DNA from: Halomonas campaniensis
Lineage (GTDB): Bacteria; Pseudomonadota; Gammaproteobacteria; Pseudomonadales; Halomonadaceae
Assembly: GCF_002211105.1 (NCBI RefSeq)
Contig: NZ_JPUA01000011.1
Coordinates: forward strand, 33,392 to 87,190
Direction of reading: 5' to 3'
Length of the DNA: 53,799 nt
Both the position numbers and the translations under genes were made by a program. This document shows, piece by piece, positions 26,365 through 34,321 of the stretch (positions within the stretch are counted from its first letter, which is position 1; each line of letters opens with the position of its first letter). The notes under the pieces were generated by a model. It did not search any database. It had not been told where the DNA came from and saw only the letters and a program-made list of their open reading frames with translations.

Positions 26365-26586
26365 CGTCTTTCGACCCTGAGCGGACATGCCAGGAAATGC
26401 AGTAGGCGCGCGAATTTTGGATATATAGCCTAATAGAAATAAATCGCTCTAAAAATCATAGTCTTGGAAGAATCTGGCAGGCTGCATTTGCCGGGAAAAA
26501 GTGCCAGCACGTTCATTCAATCATAGAACGCGCCCTCTAATACGCTGTTACGTGTCCAAAATTGAGCACCGAAAGGAAGCTGGAAT
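26365..26586. other. intergenic region, left edge of the cassette array
   Basis: These 222 bases carry no gene. A GTTACGT at 26547-26553 resembles the recombination end of an integron cassette, but lacks a paired upstream RYYYAAC, so there is no complete attC here. This may be the relic of an attI or a degenerate junction. I see no convincing promoter. Confidence 0.3.
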
Positions 26587-27510
26587 ATGACTGAAGGCGA
26601 AAGCAATCGAAGAATTAAATATGCATTTCAGCTACCCGGATGGAGTTTTGAAAACGGAAATCGTGACCGTTTAAGGCGAGAAGCTGTAAAGGTTGCTCCT
26701 TCTGAATATCAAGTTGAAATGGACGGATCTACATTCTGCCCAGTGTGCTATACAAATCTCAACAGGGTGCCCAAACAGAAAGAGCACTTCTCCAATGGAA
26801 GAGAAGCATATTTTTGCCACCTTGCCGCGTACAAAGAAATAAAATGTGATCTCCGCTCTAGTCGGCCGGAAGGCAAGAGATATGAGACACATGAAGAAGC
26901 CCAAAAAGCTATAGATGATGAAAATCTAGTTATTGTCAACGGTTTCATGAAAGAAAAGCCAGAGCTTCCTCAAGATGCAGGGGATGGATACGACGAAACC
27001 CCAATAGAAGATTTAGCAGGTCCTATCTCGGATATTCCAATTGCCCGCCATACAGGTGAATCTTTCAAATTGCCAAGCAAGATTACCACCGTTGCGGGAA
27101 TATGCAGGAATTTTGATGAGAATCTATACAAGTATTATTATTTTCCGAACCAAAAGCATTCAATTCGATTAGTTGACCTTCTTCATTCAGTTGAAAAAAT
27201 TCAGGAAGAGCACGATGAACCGAAACTTTATTATGGGGTGATTGAAAGCACAGTTCATTTAGGTGAGCATAAAAGGCCAGACAATATACGCATGACCTAT
27301 CTAAAAAATAATCAGCCAGGATTGCAAGATTTTTGTATTAAATTAGAGGATCGTCATCAGAAAAGTCATGGTATTACAGACGCTTCAGTTGGAAGAACAG
27401 TTATTGTCTATGGAGAAGTAAGTGACAATGGAACAGGACTCTGCTTCAAGAATCTAGGATGGGGAGAGCTTGCGCTGCTTCCTAAGAAATACGAGGATCT
27501 TCTAGGTTGA
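26587..27510 (+). CDS. cassette gene 1: unknown protein with a Cys/His zinc-finger-like N-terminus
   Basis: I do not recognise this 307-residue protein. An N-terminal CPVC followed by a His/Cys cluster (EHFSNGREAYFCHL, KCDLRS; residues about 50-95) resembles the CoiA-like zinc finger that precedes some nucleases, though no nuclease motif follows. Residues 100-150 are acidic and probably disordered. The C-terminal 130 residues look beta-rich (KLYYGVIESTVHLG, GRTVIVYGEVSDNGTGLCFK), perhaps an OB-like nucleic-acid-binding domain. AAGGAAG precedes the ATG. Base composition is more AT-rich than in neighbouring core genes. An attC-like site follows 4 bases after the stop, making this a cassette. 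Confidence 0.75.
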   Translation: MTEGESNRRIKYAFQLPGWSFENGNRDRLRREAVKVAPSEYQVEMDGSTFCPVCYTNLNRVPKQKEHFSNGREAYFCHLAAYKEIKCDLRSSRPEGKRYETHEEAQKAIDDENLVIVNGFMKEKPELPQDAGDGYDETPIEDLAGPISDIPIARHTGESFKLPSKITTVAGICRNFDENLYKYYYFPNQKHSIRLVDLLHSVEKIQEEHDEPKLYYGVIESTVHLGEHKRPDNIRMTYLKNNQPGLQDFCIKLEDRHQKSHGITDASVGRTVIVYGEVSDNGTGLCFKNLGWGELALLPKKYEDLLG

Positions 27511-27514
27511 AAAC

Positions 27515-27578
27515 ACGTAACAAAGCGCTGCTAGGGACAAACCTACGCTTCGGCTTGCCCCAGAGCGCGGCGTTAAGC
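27515..27578 (+). repeat. attC-like recombination site 1
   Basis: It starts ACGTAAC (near RYYYAAC) and ends GTTAAGC (an exact GTTRRRY). Inner arms pair imperfectly (GCGCT/AGCGC and CTAGGG/CCCCAG), as in integron attC hairpins. The site is 64 bases long and begins 4 bases after a stop codon on the same strand. Confidence 0.75.
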
Positions 27579-27600
27579 AGTAAAATTTAGGAGAGGTGAA

Positions 27601-27969
27601 ATGGCGAAGAAACAATGGAATGGATTTTTTTCTAGCAGGCCGAATGCGGTAACGTACACGTCTGCAGTGTCTGCTACCTTACCGAAAAAAATGCAGTTTG
27701 ATAAAAACAAGAAAAAGCTACCCACGCCATATGGACTATTCTGTGAATGGGCAAAGAACAACCTCACGGGAGACTGGGCCTCTACGACTATTTCAGGGGT
27801 CGGTTTTGCTATATCGGTCGAAAGCCAAGACGACAGTGCATTGATAACAAGCACTTTCGGAGCCAGTGCCCAGCCTCAAAGCACAGAGGTAGGAAATACG
27901 ACCACCCAGTGCGGATACAGTGACTCAAAGTATGCCAGTCTTGCGAAGTCATTGAGTTACGTGCTGTAG
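27601..27969 (+). CDS. cassette gene 2: small unknown protein
   Basis: The 122-residue protein (MAKKQWNGFFSSRPNAVTYT, then KKLPTPYGLFCEWAKNNLTG) matches no family I know. It is polar, without a signal peptide or membrane helix, and rich in Ser and Thr in its second half. GGAGAGGTG lies directly before the ATG, a strong ribosome-binding site. It lies between two attC-like sites, so it is a cassette-borne gene of unknown role. Confidence 0.7.
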   Translation: MAKKQWNGFFSSRPNAVTYTSAVSATLPKKMQFDKNKKKLPTPYGLFCEWAKNNLTGDWASTTISGVGFAISVESQDDSALITSTFGASAQPQSTEVGNTTTQCGYSDSKYASLAKSLSYVL

Positions 27970-27971
27970 AT

Positions 27972-28049
27972 GCTTAACAAGGCCATCAAATTCGCTCCCT
28001 ACGGTCGCCGGTCGCTCGCAAGCTCGCGCCGTTTATGGTGGCGTTAGCG
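27972..28049 (+). repeat. attC-like recombination site 2
   Basis: It begins GCTTAAC (exact RYYYAAC) 2 bases after the cassette-2 stop and ends GGC-GTTAGCG, a GTT-type crossover end. Internal GCCAT/ATGGtGGC arms and a GC-rich middle resemble an attC hairpin. The site is 78 bases long. Confidence 0.75.
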
Positions 28050-28077
28050 AGCCGAAGTCATAACTAGGATACTTCTT

Positions 28078-28938
28078 TTGGTCACAACCTCCAAAATTAA
28101 ACCATCGCAACTAACTCGAGTCGGGTATACATACCAAGACCTTATGTGTATTCGTACACTGATAAATTGGTTTCACGAACCAGAGAAATATCAATGGATG
28201 AGCATAGAGGGTAATCTAGGACTTGGCCAAGTAAAGAGCCTTGATGATGTTATTTGCTTCACAGCCAGTGGAAAATACGAGCTCTACCAAGTCAAATTCA
28301 CAATTGATTCTGAACGTGAAGATTTGCGTTTAGATTTTGACTGGCTACTCAAGAAGAAGGGCAATGGCACATCTCTTATAGAAAAATGGTCAGCCGACAT
28401 CGAGAAGTTTGGTACTTCCAGTACAATATCCATTGCCAAGCTTATTACAAACAGAATACCTGACCAGATTATTTCAAATTGTCTAAAAGAAGACAAAATA
28501 GACTACTCCCTCATACCCGATAATATTAAGTCCAAAATTTCTGGCCAGCTAGGAACAGAACAAAAGGCTAGGGATTTTTTCGCAATACTAATTTTTGAAC
28601 ATAGCCAAAAGGCAATTGACGACCTAGAACTTAAACTGCATGACTCGCTTGTACCAGACCATGCTAGCAATGAAAGCTGGCTCCAATTATTGAAAGCTAT
28701 TGAACGCTGGGCTACAAGAAAAAACGAACCAACACCAGATGGCAAAATTTATCTTAGACATATAAACGAAATCTTATCTCTGGGAACTAGAAAAACAATT
28801 TCCCAATTTTTTGAAATTCCAGGCGGGTATACACCTCCCACAGACGATTTTCATACCGAAATATTGAATAGAACAGCCAAGCAAGGTAGTTCAGTTATCT
28901 CAGGCCTGCCGGGCATGGGCAAGAGCACATATTTATAA
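28078..28938 (+). CDS. STAND protein fragment A: nuclease domain to Walker A
   Basis: This 286-codon frame carries the predicted nuclease domain and ends at the ochre codon after GLPGMGKSTYL. Translated alone it would give a nuclease domain without its NTPase, which could be inert or unregulated. See the full pseudogene entry. Confidence 0.6.
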   Translation: MVTTSKIKPSQLTRVGYTYQDLMCIRTLINWFHEPEKYQWMSIEGNLGLGQVKSLDDVICFTASGKYELYQVKFTIDSEREDLRLDFDWLLKKKGNGTSLIEKWSADIEKFGTSSTISIAKLITNRIPDQIISNCLKEDKIDYSLIPDNIKSKISGQLGTEQKARDFFAILIFEHSQKAIDDLELKLHDSLVPDHASNESWLQLLKAIERWATRKNEPTPDGKIYLRHINEILSLGTRKTISQFFEIPGGYTPPTDDFHTEILNRTAKQGSSVISGLPGMGKSTYL

Positions 28939-31900
28939 TTCTTAACTGACGAACTAATTGAGAAGAAGACACCTGTAATTAGACACCACTACTATTTATC
29001 ACCCCAATTTATAGGCGACAGGATTGCTTTTAATAATGCAGCTCAGTCTTTACAAAGTCAGATCAAAACCCTTTATCCCAACGACTTCGATAGTGAAAAA
29101 TTTGACCCCCAGCAGCTTGAGACCTGGATAAGTAAGGCGGCAGATAAAGCTGCGGAAGACAACAAAACTCTAGTTATCATTATTGATGGGTTGGATCATG
29201 TTTATCGTGAAAGATCAGATATAAGCCAACTCGAACACTTAGTTAATCGAATTATCCCCTTCAAAGATAAGGTTTCTTTGCTATTCGGAACGCAGCCAAT
29301 AAGCGACTCGCATCTTCCCAATTCACTGTTACGCTCAGCACCAAGGGATAAATCCTGGCTAGACATCCCCTCCATGGGTCTTGAAGCAATTAAGTCAAGA
29401 ATTGACTTCCTAGTGTCTAGCGAAGAACTTAATGTAATTGGTGATGATGAGCATCAACGTAGTGAAATTGTAGAAATATCACAAGCGTTGTTGGACATTT
29501 CTCATGGATACCCTCTCCATATTCTTTATTCCTTGAACAGCCTGCAGCTAAAAAATGACAAAATAAATAAATATGATGTGGAGAAACTTCCGACCTGCCC
29601 AGACGGAGACATACATGCGTACTACGAGTATTTATGGGTGAAGCTTTCTGAGAGCGCAAAAGAAATTCTTCTTCTTATAGCGAATGCCGATTTTTCCTGG
29701 CCAGACAAAACCCACCTAGGCTACTGCTTACACGACAGCCTTATTTTTCAAAACAGCTTTTCTGAAATTCAACACCTCGTTGAGCAGAGACTAAGTGGTA
29801 TAAACCCTTTTCATAGCAGTCTATTCGTATATTTAAAGCGTAAAGATGTTTTCGCTCAATCAAGAGATAGGCTAAATAGAATCTCTCAAACGTGGATCAA
29901 TACGCATGCGCCTGAGTATTGGAAGTGGGGCTGGGAGTGGATTATTGAAGCCAATCTAGGGAATGCAGCCCCGCTATTACAAGGAACCACTAGAGACTGG
30001 CTGGTACAATCGCTTTGTAAGGGCTACCCCTTAGAGCACATCGAGCACATTTTTAACATCGCCGAACGCATCGCTTTTGAAAGAAGTCTATATCCAGAAC
30101 TATTAAGACTACGGATATTAAAAATGAGACTGCTGAATGGACCGCAGTTTCAGATTCAGAACTTCAGTGATTTTCTCGATTGCTCACTTAGTATCTCGCA
30201 AGACAATTTCGGTCTTCTTTGGCGAGCCGACAACCTAAGAATTATTTCAGACAATGAAATCGCAATCGTAGCCAAACATTTCCAAGACAAAGACGAAAGG
30301 GTCGTTGATGCCTGCGCCCAGGAAATCTATCGAAGAATTCGTTTTTATGCCCGCCAAGAAGACTCAAATCATTACCAGACTCTAAACACTCTAGTCGATG
30401 ACTATCTTCATACGCTGACTAGCTATAACAATCCTGATTTAGAGCGAATAAACGATTTCTATGGCAGGCTAAATGATAAGGCTTCTTCCTTCCTGAAAAT
30501 AGTTGAACTACTTGTTCAATATGGGCATAGGCACTTACTCCTTGATTTATCCCGCTTTGAAATTCCAGAAGATATTGCTCCGGTCATCTATGATGAAATA
30601 GTTTTAGCGGCAAGTATTGAAGGCGCCGCACTCGAAGCCACTAACCCTAAAGTTGGAGACGCGAAGTCCAGCATATATTTGCTCTATCAACTTTTAGCTG
30701 GAAACGAACCTAAAATAGGCGAACTTGAAGAAATTGAATGCCCTGTTGAGTATGAAGACACCCGCCATCTTCCGTTTTATGAATACTTTTTTAGCACACT
30801 CGTATCAAACTTCAATAATTGCCCAGACGTTGAAGCTCCGAAGTTCACCAATCCAACGAATCTTCAGGAATTTCTCAAAAACGCATGGTTAACCTTCCGT
30901 TTTGCATCATTCAATACTGCTAAAACACTAAAGCAAGGCAAAGAGTTCAAGATATCAGATTTGTATGATTCTTTTGTCATTCTCGAACACCCAGATAATT
31001 TTTTAATGGGCTATCAAATCACCGCAGTCCTATTCGACATTAGAAAGGCATTAGCCAAAATCTCGATTCATCTAAGCATTTTATGCAACTCTGTTGATGA
31101 ATTCGGAAAGCTTAATCAAGATCAGCTAGGCGTCCTGTCCAAAAGTATTTGGTGGGATTCTCGCGGTTTTTTTGATGTTGCTACTCAAAACTCAATCTTC
31201 AATTTCCCTAAAGAAACTGCATCTCTAGAACTCTCCAAATTATTTGATGCCGAGATGCTCCGGAGAGATGATACAGCAATATTGGCAAATGACAGTCTTG
31301 ATCTGGCAAAGTTGGCAGTCAACCTTGGCCTTTACGATGGAGCCGCTAAATTTCTAGAACGTACCGCGCTCAATGCAGTCGGTTATGGCCATAGAAAAGA
31401 CATTACTTTACATGAGGTATTTGAAGCGATACAGGAATGCTCTGATTCAAACTGCCCACAAGTTTCTTATTGGCTAAAACGAATAACAACTTTCACAAGT
31501 GATGTCTTTGATTTTTCAGAGCGAGAAATTCGGCATATTCCCGGATGGTTCACTAAATTATTGGCAAAGCACAACCCAGAACGACTTGTAGACGAATTTG
31601 ATTATCATCTATCAGAAGAAAATTGGCATAAAACACATCTTGTACTTGAAAGTTTCGTAAAGTCATCTTCACTTTCTACGCAGCCAGATCATTCATTTTT
31701 AAAGTGCATGACAACATTTGATGCAATGACTGCATTAGATGAAAGAAGCAAAGATAATGATGTTCTGAGAGGTATTTACGAAGACCAGTACCACATTCTT
31801 GGAGGCATGCCTCCACCGCCAAGAGAGCGCTCTTCCACTAACGAAGATGTCAACACAGAGTGTCCTGAAGCATCCACTATACACCCCGTCAACCTTACTG

Positions 31901-32052
31901 ATTTTACGGCAGCCTTACATTCAGTTTCATACCTAATCGTGAAAAATTTATTTTGGACTGGATTAACTATTGGGCTGAACAAGGCCAAGCGAGCTCCATT
32001 CTCACTGCATTCAGCGACTACTATGACCAAAGCAAATCAGATTACGAACTGA
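28939..32052 (+). CDS. STAND protein fragment B: rest of the NTPase and most of the C-terminal region
   Basis: The frame continues directly from the ochre codon without other stops and contains Walker B. It has no start at its 5' end; the first near-usable start is TTG at 29191. True coding similarity ends at about 31920, after which the reading frame is wrong up to the stop at 32050-32052. Confidence 0.55.
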   Translation, partial: FLTDELIEKKTPVIRHHYYLSPQFIGDRIAFNNAAQSLQSQIKTLYPNDFDSEKFDPQQLETWISKAADKAAEDNKTLVIIIDGLDHVYRERSDISQLEHLVNRIIPFKDKVSLLFGTQPISDSHLPNSLLRSAPRDKSWLDIPSMGLEAIKSRIDFLVSSEELNVIGDDEHQRSEIVEISQALLDISHGYPLHILYSLNSLQLKNDKINKYDVEKLPTCPDGDIHAYYEYLWVKLSESAKEILLLIANADFSWPDKTHLGYCLHDSLIFQNSFSEIQHLVEQRLSGINPFHSSLFVYLKRKDVFAQSRDRLNRISQTWINTHAPEYWKWGWEWIIEANLGNAAPLLQGTTRDWLVQSLCKGYPLEHIEHIFNIAERIAFERSLYPELLRLRILKMRLLNGPQFQIQNFSDFLDCSLSISQDNFGLLWRADNLRIISDNEIAIVAKHFQDKDERVVDACAQEIYRRIRFYARQEDSNHYQTLNTLVDDYLHTLTSYNNPDLERINDFYGRLNDKASSFLKIVELLVQYGHRHLLLDLSRFEIPEDIAPVIYDEIVLAASIEGAALEATNPKVGDAKSSIYLLYQLLAGNEPKIGELEEIECPVEYEDTRHLPFYEYFFSTLVSNFNNCPDVEAPKFTNPTNLQEFLKNAWLTFRFASFNTAKTLKQGKEFKISDLYDSFVILEHPDNFLMGYQITAVLFDIRKALAKISIHLSILCNSVDEFGKLNQDQLGVLSKSIWWDSRGFFDVATQNSIFNFPKETASLELSKLFDAEMLRRDDTAILANDSLDLAKLAVNLGLYDGAAKFLERTALNAVGYGHRKDITLHEVFEAIQECSDSNCPQVSYWLKRITTFTSDVFDFSEREIRHIPGWFTKLLAKHNPERLVDEFDYHLSEENWHKTHLVLESFVKSSSLSTQPDHSFLKCMTTFDAMTALDERSKDNDVLRGIYEDQYHILGGMPPPPRERSSTNEDVNTECPEASTIHPVNLTDFTAALHSVSYLIVKNLFWTGLTIGLNKAKRAPFSLHSATTMTKANQITN

Positions 32053-33809
32053 ATAGGTGCTTACATCAAATTTTCTTGCTAAGCAAAAAAACCGAGGGAA
32101 AGAACGCAGCTTATAAGTGGGCTGTCAGAAATATCAAACTAAACAATTGCTGGAACCCTTATTTTTCTTCTGGATCAAAAGAGGTATTAAGGGAGTATGG
32201 CAATACTTACAGAATGCATTGGGAAAATCTCCTTCGCGATACGATGGCACCAGGCTCTTCCCGCCTACAGAGGGATGAGAATATAGTCGTTCCTTCTACT
32301 CAGCTTGTTACATACTTGGTCTCAGCGGGACAGATTGCCCTAGCTGCCGAGATTACTGAAACTATGGTAACTAGCCTTGAAGGTGATATAGCGCATCTTC
32401 CTTTGAGCAAACTGTATTGGTATGACGACCCTGTATCAAACCAGAATATTCCATTCCATCTAACTCTATTACACTTCAAATGGCCCGATAGATACGCCCG
32501 ACTCCTAACAGCTAAGCAAATAGCAGCCCTCTTACAAGATGACTCAAATATCGAATTTCGTGCCTTATATTTACATTATTTGAATCAGCAACCCTACGAG
32601 GCTGATATCGTAGATTTTTTATCTGTATTGTTACTTGTCGAAACTCCCCCCTTTACCGAAGAAGAGGTTACAAAAGCAATTCAATACCCTTCACTTATTT
32701 CTGATGCACTATTGAAGTCATTAGATTTGATGGATGAAGACCGAGATGACTTATCAACTCTATATTCTATTTTCTCCGATAACTTAACTCCAAATAAAGC
32801 CAAGTATGATAAGTATGCCAACGGCGTTCCCCTGAGATTTATAGGTATTATTCAAGAGCTTGAACAGGAGCACAATGTACCGCTTGAGAAGCATTTCCTT
32901 CTTGAATGGGAGAAAGTATGGGAGAGAAGGCCATGCTACATGTTTGACCCATATGATTTTTGCGGCGATCAGTTTTACCGTCAGGATAGAATCCAAATAA
33001 GCTTCTCATGGCGTGCAGAGACCTCCATAGTGTCTGCATTCCTTCGTACATTAGCTTATGCTATGCACAAGCACTCCATCCCTTCCGAGGTTTGCTATTC
33101 CTATGCACAAGAGGCATTACCATTTGGCTCTATTGCTGTAAATCTATCTCCTTCCGATCCACCATACAGTTGGCCCGTATTAGGCAATTTGAGCAAAGAT
33201 GATTCTTTGCCCGGACAGAATGAACTTGAGCGATACTTAGCAGATTTGGCCGCTTCTCCTAATGAAATATTGCTTCATGCCAACGGCCCCATCTTAAGAA
33301 ACCACACTGGAGTATGCATTGATCTAAAGGTCATTCTAATTCTTCTTCAAAGCTCTGAAATTGACGACCCTAAGATGATTTTTGATTCAATTCATCATGT
33401 ACGGAATTCTGAGCAAGGCATATTTCCTTTAGCCAAATGGTCCTGGCCTTCCTCTTTTGGTAGGTGGGAAACTGATTGGCTATCGAGAGGCTATTTTCGA
33501 CCTACATACTCCGTAGGAAACTTACCAATCAACACAGTCAATCAAAGCGAATCTAGCGTAGAGTATTTCGGCGGCAGCATAAGTAATGGCGCTTGGAGAT
33601 ACTGGGTAAACCAATGGTATCCAGTCCATCATCGAGACGCAGGCAACTCTCTTGGAACCTATTTTTCAGTATCGAAAGATTTTTTTGAAGAGTTCAAAAG
33701 ACAAACTGACGGCAATTATTTTCTAATTGCCGAGATGACTTGTGTCGACAGACGTGATTTTGCTCACGCTTCGGAGCCAATTAAAACGTTTGCTATTTTG
33801 CCAGTTTAG
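31953..33809 (+). CDS. STAND protein fragment C: C-terminal segment after the frameshift
   Basis: The frame is open from 31902 and matches the upstream fragment as its continuation (FIPNREKFILDWINYWAEQG). The 618-codon stretch from the TTG at 31953 ends at 33809. No Shine-Dalgarno precedes it, so it is probably not an independent gene. Confidence 0.55.
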   Translation: MDWINYWAEQGQASSILTAFSDYYDQSKSDYELNRCLHQIFLLSKKTEGKNAAYKWAVRNIKLNNCWNPYFSSGSKEVLREYGNTYRMHWENLLRDTMAPGSSRLQRDENIVVPSTQLVTYLVSAGQIALAAEITETMVTSLEGDIAHLPLSKLYWYDDPVSNQNIPFHLTLLHFKWPDRYARLLTAKQIAALLQDDSNIEFRALYLHYLNQQPYEADIVDFLSVLLLVETPPFTEEEVTKAIQYPSLISDALLKSLDLMDEDRDDLSTLYSIFSDNLTPNKAKYDKYANGVPLRFIGIIQELEQEHNVPLEKHFLLEWEKVWERRPCYMFDPYDFCGDQFYRQDRIQISFSWRAETSIVSAFLRTLAYAMHKHSIPSEVCYSYAQEALPFGSIAVNLSPSDPPYSWPVLGNLSKDDSLPGQNELERYLADLAASPNEILLHANGPILRNHTGVCIDLKVILILLQSSEIDDPKMIFDSIHHVRNSEQGIFPLAKWSWPSSFGRWETDWLSRGYFRPTYSVGNLPINTVNQSESSVEYFGGSISNGAWRYWVNQWYPVHHRDAGNSLGTYFSVSKDFFEEFKRQTDGNYFLIAEMTCVDRRDFAHASEPIKTFAILPV

Positions 33810-33878
33810 TTTATGAAAATATTTAATATAGTTTATTCTTTAAAGTTGATTATTAATGTTCATTGAGCTAAATCCTGG

Positions 33879-33962
33879 CGCTAACAAAGCCAAGCACAGC
33901 GACAGCTTTTCCGTTGCGGCTTCGCCTCCACTTCAAAGCTGCGCGTGTTGGCGGCGTTATAT
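33879..33962 (+). repeat. attC-like recombination site 3
   Basis: It begins with a CTAAC end (CGCTAAC) and finishes GCGGC-GTTATAT. Long arms pair with extrahelical bases: GCCAAgCAC with GTGTTGGC, and CGaCAGCTTT with AAAGCTGCG. It is the clearest of the three folds, with the size and bulges of VCR-like attC sites. It is 84 bases long and 70 bases after the cassette-3 stop. Confidence 0.75.
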
Positions 33963-33992
33963 CAACACTACCTCAAAGACTGCTTCTGGCCG

Positions 33993-34025
33993 AAAACCGA
34001 CACCACCAACGGTAATGTCGGTTTT
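33993..34025. terminator. terminator-like hairpin after the cassette array
   Basis: AAAACCGACA and TGTCGGTTTT form a perfect 10-bp stem with a 13-base loop. The plus-strand arm ends in TTTT, so it could terminate cassette transcription. Confidence 0.5.
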
Positions 34026-34047
34026 GATTATAACCTCCCCATCCCAC

Positions 34048-34300
34048 TCACCCTCATAACCTCCCTCGTCACCGCATCATTCAATATCCCGCGCTTAGCT
34101 TCGATCAGCGTGAGTCAATCGCGGGCGCGGGTAATGCCAGTGTAGACCAACTCGCGGGTGAGAGTCGGGTTGGGGGGTTGCGGTAGCAGTAGGGCGGTGT
34201 GCTGAAACTCGGAGCCTTGGGATTTGTGTACCGTCATCGCGAACACGGTTTCTGCCGCGTGCAGGCGGGAAGGTAACACCCAGTGAATGGACTTTTCGGT
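34048..34300 (-). pseudogene. decayed second copy of the 3' end of recD
   Basis: About 250 bases repeat, with scattered substitutions, the end of the intact recD (compare 35397-35650). On the minus strand they encode the same [20 protein letters not shown] and [14 protein letters not shown] segments, but the following Trp codon TGG has become TGA and the upstream part of recD is missing. It lies between the cassette array and the unknown secreted-protein gene. This is a remnant from a duplication or from recombination with a related recD. Confidence 0.85.
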
Positions 34301-34321
34301 GCAGCTGGATGGGCACTTCCG

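Larger units (their letters stand above)
28078..33809 (+). pseudogene. cassette gene 3: about 1,910-residue nuclease-STAND NTPase, interrupted
   Basis: One protein is spread over two frames. It starts at a TTG (28078, AGGA 8 bases upstream). Residues 1-270 look like a Cap4/DUF4297-type nuclease: GYTYQDL at 16-22, then DD at 56-57 and the E/Q-x-K element YELYQVK ending at Lys73. A P-loop follows (GLPGMGKST, 276-284), Walker B VIIIDGLDHV (364-373), and a long C-terminal region (about 1,500 residues) as in AVAST-like STAND sensors. An ochre TAA at 28936-28938 interrupts it two residues after GKST, with the frame open beyond. Between 31902 and about 31950 the frame shifts; one added base restores 1,911 codons exactly. 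The domain assignment is inferred. Confidence 0.65.

Noticed and set aside
26400..26560. A fourth attC or an attI left of cassette 1
   Set aside because: GTTACGT at 26547 is not preceded by GGC and has no matching RYYYAAC end at the right distance, so it is noted only as a possible junction.
26365..34100. An integron integrase gene
   Set aside because: No tyrosine recombinase-like frame was found on either strand in or near the array.
33856..34145. Two short plus-strand open frames after the STAND gene
   Set aside because: They run through attC site 3, the hairpin and the recD remnant; no ribosome-binding site and no plausible protein.
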